Source: Zunongwangia pacifica (lineage in GTDB: Bacteria > Bacteroidota > Bacteroidia > Flavobacteriales > Flavobacteriaceae). Taken from it: a stretch of 64,000 nucleotides of DNA. The notes beneath the pieces are model-generated. The model saw nothing but the letters and a program-made list of their open reading frames with translations. It had not been told where the DNA came from and did no database searches. Within the stretch, counting starts at the first letter, position 1; every line of letters begins with the position of its first letter. Position numbers and translations under genes: made by a program. Location of the stretch: assembly GCF_023499215.1 (NCBI RefSeq), contig NZ_JAKHSK010000001.1:186001-250000 (forward strand). The letters are read 5' to 3'. Below, piece by piece: positions 16,082-24,514 of this stretch.

Positions 16082-19000
16082 ATGAAGTTGATAAAATATG
16101 TATTCCTGCTGATTTTTGCAGGAAGTTATGGGCAACATATTAGCATTGACGATGCAAGTGTAACAAAAGAAGAATTAGTTGCAGGGCTCCTGGATAACTC
16201 GTGCGTGCAGATTACAAATATTGAGCAATCTGATAAAGAGGCAGTGGCGTATTTTAATAATAATGCCGGTGATTTTCCTATTTCGGACGGGGTGATTATC
16301 AGGTCTGGTAAAGCTAAATTAACCGAGGGGCCGTATTCTGGTAAAAATCTAAGCACAGTAATTAATGCTACGGGCGATAAAGATTTGCAGGCTATCAATA
16401 ATGCCTCTGGGCAGAGTACAGAAATATCTGATGTTGCCTTTTTAGCATTTGAGTTTATTCCACTTTCCGAAAAATTTAGTTTCGATTTTATTTTTGCAAG
16501 TAATGAATATGGGCAATGGCAGTGTGCCAGTAGCGATGTATTCGCTTTTTTACTTACCGAAGTAGCTACCGGTGAAACTAAAAATATAGCTGTATTGCCA
16601 GGAACAGATATTCCAGTTTCTGTACGAACGATAAAGGATCATAGATTTAATGAGAATTGCGAAAGTGATAACCCCGAATTTTTTGATAGTTATCAGGTAG
16701 GTGCGGCAAATTCGGTAGTAAATATGCGGGGGTATACCAGGTTACTTACAGCTTCAGCAACAATAAAACCCGGTAAAAAATACAGAATTAAACTGGTAAT
16801 AGGTGATAGTCATGATGCGAACTATGATAGCGCGATTTTTATAGCTGGTGGGAGTTTTAGGACAGATTTAGATTTAGGTGCAGACAGGATGTTATGTGAA
16901 GGGAGTCTTACCCGTTTAAATACAGGATTAGAGTCGCCTGTTTACCAACATCAATGGTTTAAAGATGAAGTAGCGATCCCAAATGGGAATAGTTATTTTT
17001 TAGACGTAAATGAGCCTGGGGATTACATGGTGAAAGTTACTAAAAATGATTCTAGTTGTGATATTAGTGATCAAATAAGGGTAGAACGCCTTGCGTATAA
17101 TGATCTGCCAGACATAGTGGTATGTGATAATGGAGCACCAGAGCAGCTGTTCGATCTTACAAACAACGGATACGAAAAGCTGGGGGTAAGTTCAGAGCAA
17201 TATGATTTAGTGTATTTTAAAGAGCGCGTAGCCGCTTTTAATCAAATTCCCAAATCAGCTTTAGCCAATTATAGAAGCAAACCCGGTGAAACTATTGTGG
17301 TTCAGCTAAAGAGCAAGGAAACCGGTGAATTTTGCAGTGCCGAAATCCCTTTTAAACTGAAAGTAAATGAAACCATACATTTAGATGTTCCAGAGGAGAT
17401 TATTGCTTGTAGATCCCCAAAAGGTAATTTGGTAAACCTGTCTGAGATTAAAGATATTGTAAATAGCCAATTGCCTTCAGATTCTTATATTTTTAAATTA
17501 TACCGGTCTGCCGGAAATGCAGATCAGGATGTAAATCCAATAGAGGATATCTCTAATTTTCAACTTTCAGGAAATGCTTCAGATTTTCAGGTTTTTGGTA
17601 AAGTTCAGGATACACTGGTTAGCGATTGCTTTAACATTTTTACGGTTCATGTAAGTTTAAATGATTTACCACCTGTTTCAAAATTACAGAATGTTGTGGA
17701 GTGTTCTTCTTATGTCCTTCCTCCAATTAGTGATGGAGACTATTATACTCGTCCAAAAGGAGAGGGAAGAATGCTTCAGCCTGGTGATGTGATCGAAAAT
17801 TCAGGTACCTATTATATTTATAATACGGTTGTTTCTGGCTGTTTTAATCAGTCTAGTTTTAAAGTAGAGCTTGTTAAGGATTACAAGCTTAATGCTTATT
17901 ATTGTGGGCAATTTGTGGTTCCTTCACCTCCGGCAGGAAGTTTTTATGACGCCCAAAATGGTCCCAACGGGACTGGGCAGGAAATAGCGGCAGGAACAGT
18001 GTATACTTCAGATTTCAGTATATATTATTACGGGGAAATGGAAGATGGTACGCTTTGTAAAGAACAAAAATTTGATGTAGCTATTTATTCTTTACCCGAA
18101 GTAGATGAACTGGAGGATGTTGTAGTTTGCAAGGGGTATGTTCTTCCACAGCTTAATAGCGGACAATATTATACCAGTCCCAACGGTGGCGGGCAACGGT
18201 TGAATCCTGGCGTTAAGGTAATATCTTCTATGAACCTTTATATTTATAACGATGACGGCAGGTGTAATAACGAAAGTGAATTCAAAATAAATATCATTCC
18301 AAATTTTGAAGATATTATTGCCTGTGGGAGTTATATTTTGCCAGAACTTAAAATTGGCGACTATACAGATACAAGCGGAAATGTTCTTGAGCCCGGCAGC
18401 GTAATTACAGAAAGTACAACCGTATTTTATCATGCCGATACTACAGATGGCTCTGATTGTGCAAAAGAAATAAGCTTTTCTATTACCGTAACCCCAATAC
18501 CCCACGTGAGCACATTAGAAGATGTTCTTGTTTGTGTGGAAGATGGTTTTGTATTGCCAGAAATAGCAAATGGCGAGTATTTTACAGCATCTAATAGGGA
18601 AGGAGAACAACTTGTGGCTGGGACCGTAATAAAAGAAAGTCAAAAAATCTTCATCAATAATACCCAAAATTACTGTGCTAGTGAAAGTAGTTTTAATGTA
18701 GAGGTAAGGGAGCTTGCTCCTGTAGAGAATTTTGTAGATGTATATTCTTGTTTTGGGTATGAATTGCCAGAGCTTCAGTTCGGAAAATATTATACACAGC
18801 CAGATGCACAGGGCCAGGAAATAGCAGCCGGAACGTATATTGAAGAAACCACAAGGATTTATATTTATAATAAGTGGGAAGATTTTAATGGTTGTGCCAA
18901 TGAAAAGTTTTTCAATGTTTATATAGAAGGTGTTCGAGTTGACAGGCCCAAAGCTGTTAATGCCTGTGATTCTTATGTGCTTCCGGAATTAAACGAAGGC

Positions 19001-20149
19001 GAGTATTTTACGGAGAAAGGCGGGAATGGACAAAAAATCGAGTCAGGAACTACGATATCGGCCAGTACGACACTTTATATTTACAAAAAAGCGGGCGTTC
19101 GTTTTGTATGTGAAGATGAATATGATTTTGATATTAAGATTTCGAATACTCCCGATGTAGCAGCAATCCCAGATATAGAAGCTTGTGGGAGCTACCGTGT
19201 GCCAAATATTTTTTCTCCTATGGGGATTATGCCAGCGGATTATGAAATGTATTATACTACAAATTTAGAAGATGAAAATGCTATTTTAAGGCCAGAAAAT
19301 GTAATTACAGAGCCGGGGACTTATACGTTGTATTTAAAATCGCAGTCTTTATCTAATAATTCATGCTATAAATACTCTTCTTTTAATGTTACTGTTTATC
19401 CTTTGCAGGAGTTAGAAATTCATGAAGAGGCATTATGCGTTAATACCGAAACCGGAGAGGTAGAAACTGGGGCTTACTTTTATACGGGGCTTAATCCCAG
19501 GTTTTTTGAGGTGAATTGGTATTATGGAGGGAAGCTTGTCCATACTGGGACAGATTTTGAGGCCATGATCCCGGGAGAATATATTGTAAAGGCGAATAAA
19601 ATAGATGGAAAGATAGAAACCGGTTGCGGCTTTAAGGAAGCCTCGGTCTTTGTAAAAGAGTCCGCAAAACCTGAAGTTTCTGTTACTGTATCAGAGCCTT
19701 TTCAAGATATAGCGGTGGTAGAAGTTGAAGTCGTAAAAGGTCGAGGAGATTATCTTTTTAGTCTTGATGGAAGTGAATTTCAAGCCGAAGGTCAGTTTTA
19801 TGATGTCTCTTCAGGAACGCATGTTGTAGAAGTAAAAGGTGTAATAGGATATTGTGGGGCTACTATAGAAGAGGTTGAAGTGCTTAAGCATCCTAAATTT
19901 TTTACGCCAAATAACGACGGGTATAATGATACGTGGAATATTACAGCGTTAGAAACACATCCAGAGGCTGAAGTTCAAATTTATGATCGCTATGGGGCTT
20001 ATATTACTAAAATAAAACCCGCTGAAGGTGGTTGGGATGGTTCTATAGGAGGATCTTCGCTACCTTCAAACGATTATTGGTTCCAGGTTGATTTTAAGGA
20101 GGATGGAGTTGCCAAAACCTATCGCTCTCACTTTTCTCTTAAACGATAA
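16082..20149 (+). CDS. Secreted choice-of-anchor L repeat protein with T9SS type B sorting domain
   Basis: 1355 residues. Signal peptide (1-17); choice-of-anchor L domain (about 28-260, with FDFIFASNEYGQW); a short Ig-like stretch; eight copies of a 57-72-residue Cys-containing module at about 536-1105 (pattern C-x-x-Y-V-L-P-x-L-x-x-G-x-Y-Y-T, then G-x-x-L/I-x-x-G and Y-I-Y); and a C-terminal type B sorting domain (about 1270-1355, FFTPNNDGYNDTW to the end). It should be exported through the type IX system and retained at the surface, probably in adhesion or gliding, though no function is proven. It stands alone, with a terminator after it. Confidence 0.88.
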   Translation: MKLIKYVFLLIFAGSYGQHISIDDASVTKEELVAGLLDNSCVQITNIEQSDKEAVAYFNNNAGDFPISDGVIIRSGKAKLTEGPYSGKNLSTVINATGDKDLQAINNASGQSTEISDVAFLAFEFIPLSEKFSFDFIFASNEYGQWQCASSDVFAFLLTEVATGETKNIAVLPGTDIPVSVRTIKDHRFNENCESDNPEFFDSYQVGAANSVVNMRGYTRLLTASATIKPGKKYRIKLVIGDSHDANYDSAIFIAGGSFRTDLDLGADRMLCEGSLTRLNTGLESPVYQHQWFKDEVAIPNGNSYFLDVNEPGDYMVKVTKNDSSCDISDQIRVERLAYNDLPDIVVCDNGAPEQLFDLTNNGYEKLGVSSEQYDLVYFKERVAAFNQIPKSALANYRSKPGETIVVQLKSKETGEFCSAEIPFKLKVNETIHLDVPEEIIACRSPKGNLVNLSEIKDIVNSQLPSDSYIFKLYRSAGNADQDVNPIEDISNFQLSGNASDFQVFGKVQDTLVSDCFNIFTVHVSLNDLPPVSKLQNVVECSSYVLPPISDGDYYTRPKGEGRMLQPGDVIENSGTYYIYNTVVSGCFNQSSFKVELVKDYKLNAYYCGQFVVPSPPAGSFYDAQNGPNGTGQEIAAGTVYTSDFSIYYYGEMEDGTLCKEQKFDVAIYSLPEVDELEDVVVCKGYVLPQLNSGQYYTSPNGGGQRLNPGVKVISSMNLYIYNDDGRCNNESEFKINIIPNFEDIIACGSYILPELKIGDYTDTSGNVLEPGSVITESTTVFYHADTTDGSDCAKEISFSITVTPIPHVSTLEDVLVCVEDGFVLPEIANGEYFTASNREGEQLVAGTVIKESQKIFINNTQNYCASESSFNVEVRELAPVENFVDVYSCFGYELPELQFGKYYTQPDAQGQEIAAGTYIEETTRIYIYNKWEDFNGCANEKFFNVYIEGVRVDRPKAVNACDSYVLPELNEGEYFTEKGGNGQKIESGTTISASTTLYIYKKAGVRFVCEDEYDFDIKISNTPDVAAIPDIEACGSYRVPNIFSPMGIMPADYEMYYTTNLEDENAILRPENVITEPGTYTLYLKSQSLSNNSCYKYSSFNVTVYPLQELEIHEEALCVNTETGEVETGAYFYTGLNPRFFEVNWYYGGKLVHTGTDFEAMIPGEYIVKANKIDGKIETGCGFKEASVFVKESAKPEVSVTVSEPFQDIAVVEVEVVKGRGDYLFSLDGSEFQAEGQFYDVSSGTHVVEVKGVIGYCGATIEEVEVLKHPKFFTPNNDGYNDTWNITALETHPEAEVQIYDRYGAYITKIKPAEGGWDGSIGGSSLPSNDYWFQVDFKEDGVAKTYRSHFSLKR
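17690..19397 (+). repeat. Eight tandem protein modules within the T9SS protein
   Basis: The modules begin near residues 536, 605, 678, 746, 816, 889, 961 and 1034. Each has a conserved Cys and a VLP motif near its start, a G-Y-Y/F-T turn, a Gly-rich turn, a Tyr-Ile-Tyr strand and a second Cys before the last strand. The last unit is longer. The repetition is at protein level; the DNA copies have diverged. Confidence 0.75.
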
Positions 20150-20185
20150 TTAGCCTTTTCATTTAAAGTTGATTTCTTTGAAAAG

Positions 20186-20214
20186 AAAAAGCCCACTAAA
20201 ATAGTGGGCTTTTT
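20186..20214. terminator. Bidirectional terminator between the T9SS gene and tRNA-Phe
   Basis: Perfect stem AAAAAGCCCACT/AGTGGGCTTTTT with a 5-base loop; A and T runs on both sides let it work for the plus-strand gene and for the minus-strand tRNA. Confidence 0.85.
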
Positions 20215-20219
20215 AAAGG

Positions 20220-20292
20220 TGGTGCCTCCAGGAATCGAACCAGGGACACAAGGATTTTCAGTCCTTTGCTCTACCAACTGAGCTAAGGCACC
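20220..20292 (-). tRNA. tRNA-Phe (anticodon GAA)
   Basis: On the minus strand a 73-nt cloverleaf can be drawn: acceptor GGTGCCT/AGGCACC, D arm GCTC-AGTTGGTA-GAGC, anticodon arm AAGGA-CTGAAAA-TCCTT with GAA at 20257-20259, T arm CCTGG-TTCGATT-CCAGG, and discriminator A at 20220. The bases after the discriminator read CCT, so the CCA end is not encoded. Confidence 0.97.
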
Positions 20293-20397
20293 AGTTGCTT
20301 TTCGAAAGCGGTTGCAAATATAAATTCAATTTTAGGAACTCACAAGGCTTTTTTGAAAAAAATGCTTTCGTAACTTAGCATTTTATAAAATTAGGCT

Positions 20398-21132
20398 ATG
20401 AATCTTGTTGTCGACCTAGGAAATACTTTTGCTAAAATTGCTGTTTTTCAAAATTATAGGCTCTTGGAAGTCTTTAAAATTCTGAAGTCAGAAAAAAATA
20501 AAAAAATTGAAAAAATTTTTCAAAAGTATCCTCAAATTCAATTTTCGATACTTTCCAGTGTATTAAAAGATGATGATTCAGTAAAAAAAGTACTCCAAAA
20601 ACATTCAGTTTTATATTATTTGGATCATCAAACTAATTTGCCTTTTATAAATAATTACAGCTCTCCCAAAACTTTGGGTAAGGATCGTATAGCTCTTGCC
20701 GCAGCGGCAGTATATGCCTATCCTAAACAGGATTGCCTGGTGATCGATGCAGGAACCTGTGTAACTTATGATATTGTAAATAGCGATTCTGAATATTTAG
20801 GAGGGGCAATTTCTCCCGGTTTGCAAATGAGATTTAATGCTGTACATAAGTTTACAGAAAAATTACCGTTAATACAATCAGATAGTAACCATCTAAAATT
20901 GATAGGGGACTCTACAGAAGAATGTTTGAAGAGCGGTATTTATTTTGGTTTTGCTGCAGAAATTGATGGAATGATTACCAGCTATATTTCAGAATTTAAA
21001 GATTTAACAGTTATTTTGACGGGTGGTGATCTTCTATTTTTGTCAAAGCGATTAAAAAATAGCATATTTGCGAACTCAAATTTTCTTTTAGAAGGTTTAA
21101 ACTACATTTTAGAATATAACAAAATTCAATGA
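20398..21132 (+). CDS. coaX: Type III pantothenate kinase
   Basis: 244 residues with the ASKHA-fold motifs of CoaX: phosphate loop DLGNTFAKIAVF near the N-terminus, the GKDRIALAAAA segment, DAGTCVTYDIV, and GGAISPGLQMRF. It phosphorylates pantothenate in the first step of coenzyme A synthesis; type III enzymes are not feedback-inhibited by CoA. Its stop overlaps the start of the next gene by 4 bases (ATGA), so translation is probably coupled to a putative outer-membrane protein, an arrangement met in other Flavobacteriaceae. Confidence 0.94.
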   Translation: MNLVVDLGNTFAKIAVFQNYRLLEVFKILKSEKNKKIEKIFQKYPQIQFSILSSVLKDDDSVKKVLQKHSVLYYLDHQTNLPFINNYSSPKTLGKDRIALAAAAVYAYPKQDCLVIDAGTCVTYDIVNSDSEYLGGAISPGLQMRFNAVHKFTEKLPLIQSDSNHLKLIGDSTEECLKSGIYFGFAAEIDGMITSYISEFKDLTVILTGGDLLFLSKRLKNSIFANSNFLLEGLNYILEYNKIQ

Positions 21133-22370
21133 TTAAACGATTTATAGTAATCGTAGCTTTATTTTCTGCGTTTTGGGCGAAAGCTCAGGAAAACACTTCT
21201 TCGCCGTATTCTTATTACGGGGTTGGGATTACCAATTTTAAAGGGACTGTAGAAAATAGAGCCATGGGAGGTCTTAGTACGTTTTCGGATAGTATTCATA
21301 TGAACCTTACAAATCCTGCCGGTTATGGTAAGTTGGCAAGGACAACTTATACCGTAGGAGCTAGTTTAGAGTCTACAGATCAGAAAACTCAGGATTCAAA
21401 AGATCAAACCAAAAATGTTTCTTTAGATTATTTAGGACTAGGTGTACCTGTAGGCCGTTTTGGTTTTGGTGTGGGCTTAATACCGTATTCTTCGGTAGGA
21501 TATCGAATTTATGATATTGAAGAGGATGGCGCAAGCAGGCTAAAAGGACGCGGAGGAATGAATAAAGTATTCCTTTCTGCCGCTTATGCAATAAACCGAG
21601 ATCTTAGTATTGGGGTGAATGCTGATTATAATTTTGGGAATATTCAGCATCGCAGAACGGTGGTGAGAGAAGGGGTGCAATATGGAACCCGGGATATAGA
21701 TCGATCTGACCTATCGGGCTTTAGTTTTAATTTTGGGGTAGACTATCAAAAAAAATTAAACAGTGGATTGAAGTTACATGCATCTGCGGTGTATACTCCT
21801 GAAGCAGATATAACTTCAGAGAGTTATAGAGAAATCGCGAATGTGGCGTTTTCGGCAAATGGAGAAACTATTTTCAATGCAAAGACTTTTGATATGGAAT
21901 CTCAGGACATTACTTTGCCTTCAAAAGCAACATTTGGTTTAGGTATTGGTAGGCCAAATAAATGGTTTTTAGGAGGTGAATATTCTGCATTTGGAAGTAT
22001 ACCAGAAATTTCGGTTTTTAGTACTCCTGTAAACGATGTAGAATATAATGATGGTAATGCATATCGTTTAGGAGGGTATATTGTGCCAGAGTATAGTTCA
22101 CTTACAAGTTATTTTAAACGTATCGTTTATCGCTTTGGAGGACGTTTTGAAGAAACTGGTTTGCAGCTTAACGGAGAGTCGATAGATGAGTTTGGCATAT
22201 CTTTTGGATTAGGATTACCGATTGGAGGAGATTTCTCTAATCTAAATTTGGGGCTGGAGTATGGACAGCGCGGTACAACAAGCTCAGGTTTAATACAGGA
22301 GAATTTTTTTAAATTATCAATTGGTTTATCTTTGAATGACCAATGGTTTGTAAAGAGAAAGTTTAATTAA
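21129..22370 (+). CDS. Putative outer-membrane beta-barrel protein
   Basis: 413 residues with a signal peptide cleaved after AKAQ (about residue 20). The mature part shows alternating Gly/aromatic-rich strands, such as YSYYGVGITNF and LSIGVNADYNFGNI, and ends on an aromatic-basic segment, typical of a Bacteroidota outer-membrane barrel. Ligand and function are not recognised. It overlaps coaX by 4 bases and is followed after 17 bases by a TPR protein and then lptC, so it belongs to an envelope-biogenesis operon. Confidence 0.7.
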   Translation: MIKRFIVIVALFSAFWAKAQENTSSPYSYYGVGITNFKGTVENRAMGGLSTFSDSIHMNLTNPAGYGKLARTTYTVGASLESTDQKTQDSKDQTKNVSLDYLGLGVPVGRFGFGVGLIPYSSVGYRIYDIEEDGASRLKGRGGMNKVFLSAAYAINRDLSIGVNADYNFGNIQHRRTVVREGVQYGTRDIDRSDLSGFSFNFGVDYQKKLNSGLKLHASAVYTPEADITSESYREIANVAFSANGETIFNAKTFDMESQDITLPSKATFGLGIGRPNKWFLGGEYSAFGSIPEISVFSTPVNDVEYNDGNAYRLGGYIVPEYSSLTSYFKRIVYRFGGRFEETGLQLNGESIDEFGISFGLGLPIGGDFSNLNLGLEYGQRGTTSSGLIQENFFKLSIGLSLNDQWFVKRKFN

Positions 22371-22387
22371 CCATAATAAACAACAAG

Positions 22388-23749
22388 ATGAAAGCGAGAT
22401 TTATAGTTTTATTATCGGCGGTAATGCTAGGTTCTGGAGCATTTGCTCAGGATTGTACTACCACTGCGGCTTTAGCTTATGATGATGCTAAAGCTAAGAA
22501 TTATGATGCGGCATACGCGCCGTTAATGAAAGTGAAAGAAGAATGTCCAGATTATAGTTTAGCAACTTTCCAGTATTTAGAAAGAGTGCTAAAGCACAAA
22601 ATTGATGGAGCTTCTGGAGAAGAAAAAACAAAATATATCAATGAGTTAATTGATGTATACCTAGGTAGATTAGAACATTACCCAGACAAAACAAAAAAAG
22701 GTGATGTTTATAGTGATATAGCACTTTTAAAGTTTGATAACAAAGTTGGAACTACAGAAGATAGATTCAACGCATTCGATAAAGCTTATACTGAAGATAA
22801 AGAAAACTTTACCAGTCCTAAAGGTCTTTATGCTTATTTCGATTTAATGGTAAATATGCAAGATGCCGGTGATCGTGAGTTACAGGATGTTTTTGATATT
22901 TACGATAGGGTAATGGCAAAAATTGAAGAGGAAGAAATCTATGAGGCAGATCGTCTACAGCCACTAATCGAAAAGCAAGATTCTGGTGAAGATTTAACTT
23001 CTAAAGAAGCAAAAACAGCAAAAATAGCTGAGCAGAAATTAAATAATTTTAATGCAGTAAAGGATGCTTTAAATGCAAAGTTGGGTGCTCGTGCAGATTG
23101 TGATAACTTAGTGCCACTTTACGAAAAAGATTTTGAAGCTAAAAAAGGAGACGTAGCTTGGTTAAGAAACGCGAATGCACGTCTTTCAGCTAAAGATTGT
23201 GAAGATCCGTTATTCTTTAAGATTTCTGAAGCACTTCATCAGTTAGAGCCTTCTGCTGCATCGGCTTATTCTTTAGGTCAGTTAGCTGAAGCTGATGGCG
23301 ATAGAGGTAAAGCTTTAGAGTATTATAATGAAGCTGCTGAACTTGAAAAAGACCCAGCAGATAAGGCTAAGATCTATTACAGAATTGCTCAGAACTATAA
23401 GTCTTCGGGAAGTTTTTCTCAGGCTAGAAATTTCTATAGAAAAGCAATTCAGGCTAAGCCATCTTATGGTAGAGCTTATTTGAATATTGCAGATATGTAT
23501 GCCGATAGCGCAAACAACTGTGGGCAAACTGCTTTCGAGAAAAGAGCAGTGTACTGGTTAGCTGCAGAATATGTAGCAAAAGCAGGTAGAGTTGATCCAT
23601 CTCTTTCTAAGCATGCGAATGCAACAGTTGCGGCTTATAATGGTCGTGCCCCACAAAAAGCTGATGTATTCCAGGAAGGGAAAAAAGCAGGAGATGCTAT
23701 TCAAATTGGTTGTTGGATAGGAGAAACTGTGCGTATCCCTAATTTATAA
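22388..23749 (+). CDS. Periplasmic TPR-repeat protein
   Basis: 453 residues with a signal peptide (MKARFIVLLSAVMLGSGAFAQ). Degenerate tetratricopeptide repeats lie in the C-terminal half (about 280-400), for example AYSLGQLAEADGDRGKALEYYNEAAEL and AKIYYRIAQNYKSSGSFSQARNFYRKAIQAKPSYGRAYLNIADMY in shorter consecutive units. TPR proteins scaffold protein complexes; the partner is unknown but may be the upstream barrel protein or the LptC-linked machinery. It ends one base before lptC begins, and a strong terminator hairpin sits inside the start of lptC. Confidence 0.75.
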   Translation: MKARFIVLLSAVMLGSGAFAQDCTTTAALAYDDAKAKNYDAAYAPLMKVKEECPDYSLATFQYLERVLKHKIDGASGEEKTKYINELIDVYLGRLEHYPDKTKKGDVYSDIALLKFDNKVGTTEDRFNAFDKAYTEDKENFTSPKGLYAYFDLMVNMQDAGDRELQDVFDIYDRVMAKIEEEEIYEADRLQPLIEKQDSGEDLTSKEAKTAKIAEQKLNNFNAVKDALNAKLGARADCDNLVPLYEKDFEAKKGDVAWLRNANARLSAKDCEDPLFFKISEALHQLEPSAASAYSLGQLAEADGDRGKALEYYNEAAELEKDPADKAKIYYRIAQNYKSSGSFSQARNFYRKAIQAKPSYGRAYLNIADMYADSANNCGQTAFEKRAVYWLAAEYVAKAGRVDPSLSKHANATVAAYNGRAPQKADVFQEGKKAGDAIQIGCWIGETVRIPNL

Positions 23750-23750
23750 T

Positions 23751-24317
23751 ATGAAAATCACATATCGTGAAATAATACAAAGCATTGTCACGCTTATCGG
23801 CGTGACAATGCTTTTTTCATGTGAAGGTAATTTGAACGAAGTAAGAGCACTTCAAAACCCTGCAGATGCCCCAGCAGGAATTGCTAGTGGTATTCTTTTA
23901 AAGTATACCGATTCTGGTCGTGTTGTGGCGACCCTTCAAAGTGAAAAGATGTATGATTTCGAGAATAAAGACTTTCCTTATCGAGAATTTCCACAAGGCG
24001 TATATATCGAGTTTTTTGATGAAGATGATCAAAAAAGTACCGTTACAGCAGATTACGGGATTGTATATGGTGCCACCGGTTTGGTAGATCTTCGTGGTAA
24101 CGTAGTGATTTTTACTGCAGATAGTACCCGGTTAGAAGGTGATCAGTTATACTGGGATCAAAATCAAAGTTGGGTGTTTACCGATCGCGAAAATCAAATT
24201 AAGTTTCCCGATGGATCTTTTAATGAAGGAATGGGTTTTGATTCCAATCAAAATTTCGATAAATTCAACTTTAGAACCAATAGTGGGATTCAAAACATAG
24301 ACGAGTCAGAAAAATGA
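23751..24317 (+). CDS. lptC: LPS export component LptC, lipoprotein form
   Basis: 188 residues. The N-terminus (ITLIGVTMLFSC-like, Cys24) looks like a lipoprotein signal, followed by the LptC beta-jellyroll region: SEKMYDFENKDFPYREFPQGVY, then VTADYGIVYGATGLVDLRGNV and TRLEGDQLYWDQ. LptC passes lipopolysaccharide from the LptB2FG transporter to LptA in the periplasm. E. coli LptC has a membrane anchor rather than a lipid. Codons 11-22 coincide with a perfect terminator hairpin. The stop overlaps the start of the next small gene by 4 bases. Confidence 0.85.
   Translation: MKITYREIIQSIVTLIGVTMLFSCEGNLNEVRALQNPADAPAGIASGILLKYTDSGRVVATLQSEKMYDFENKDFPYREFPQGVYIEFFDEDDQKSTVTADYGIVYGATGLVDLRGNVVIFTADSTRLEGDQLYWDQNQSWVFTDRENQIKFPDGSFNEGMGFDSNQNFDKFNFRTNSGIQNIDESEK
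23781..23817 (+). terminator. Intrinsic-terminator hairpin inside the lptC signal-peptide codons
   Basis: Perfect 13-bp stem AGCATTGTCACGC (23781-23793) / GCGTGACAATGCT (23800-23812), 6-base loop TTATCG, then six T (23812-23817). It starts 31 bases after the TPR stop codon, the place expected for a terminator of the upstream genes, but lies within the lptC reading frame. Confidence 0.75.
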
Positions 24318-24514
24318 CAAAATATTTTAGGTATTTCGAGTATGCATATTTAATCATAGGAGGGTTCTTCATTTTTGAAACCTTTGCTATTTGGGATGCC
24401 GAGCGCAGTAGAGCGTATATTTTTATATTCCTGGCCGCGATGGCCATTTTCATGTTTTTCTTCAAAAGAAATTTCCGAAGAAAACTCGAAAAGAGACAAA
24501 AAGACCATAAATAA
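24314..24514 (+). CDS. Small membrane protein of the lptC operon
   Basis: 66 residues with two hydrophobic segments (about 9-27 and 33-50), then a very basic tail (KRNFRRKLEKRQKDHK). It overlaps lptC by 4 bases and its stop codon touches the start of the CNNM-family gene, so it is almost certainly translated as part of this operon. No known function is recognised. A topology with the positive tail in the cytoplasm is likely. Confidence 0.7.
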   Translation: MTKYFRYFEYAYLIIGGFFIFETFAIWDAERSRAYIFIFLAAMAIFMFFFKRNFRRKLEKRQKDHK

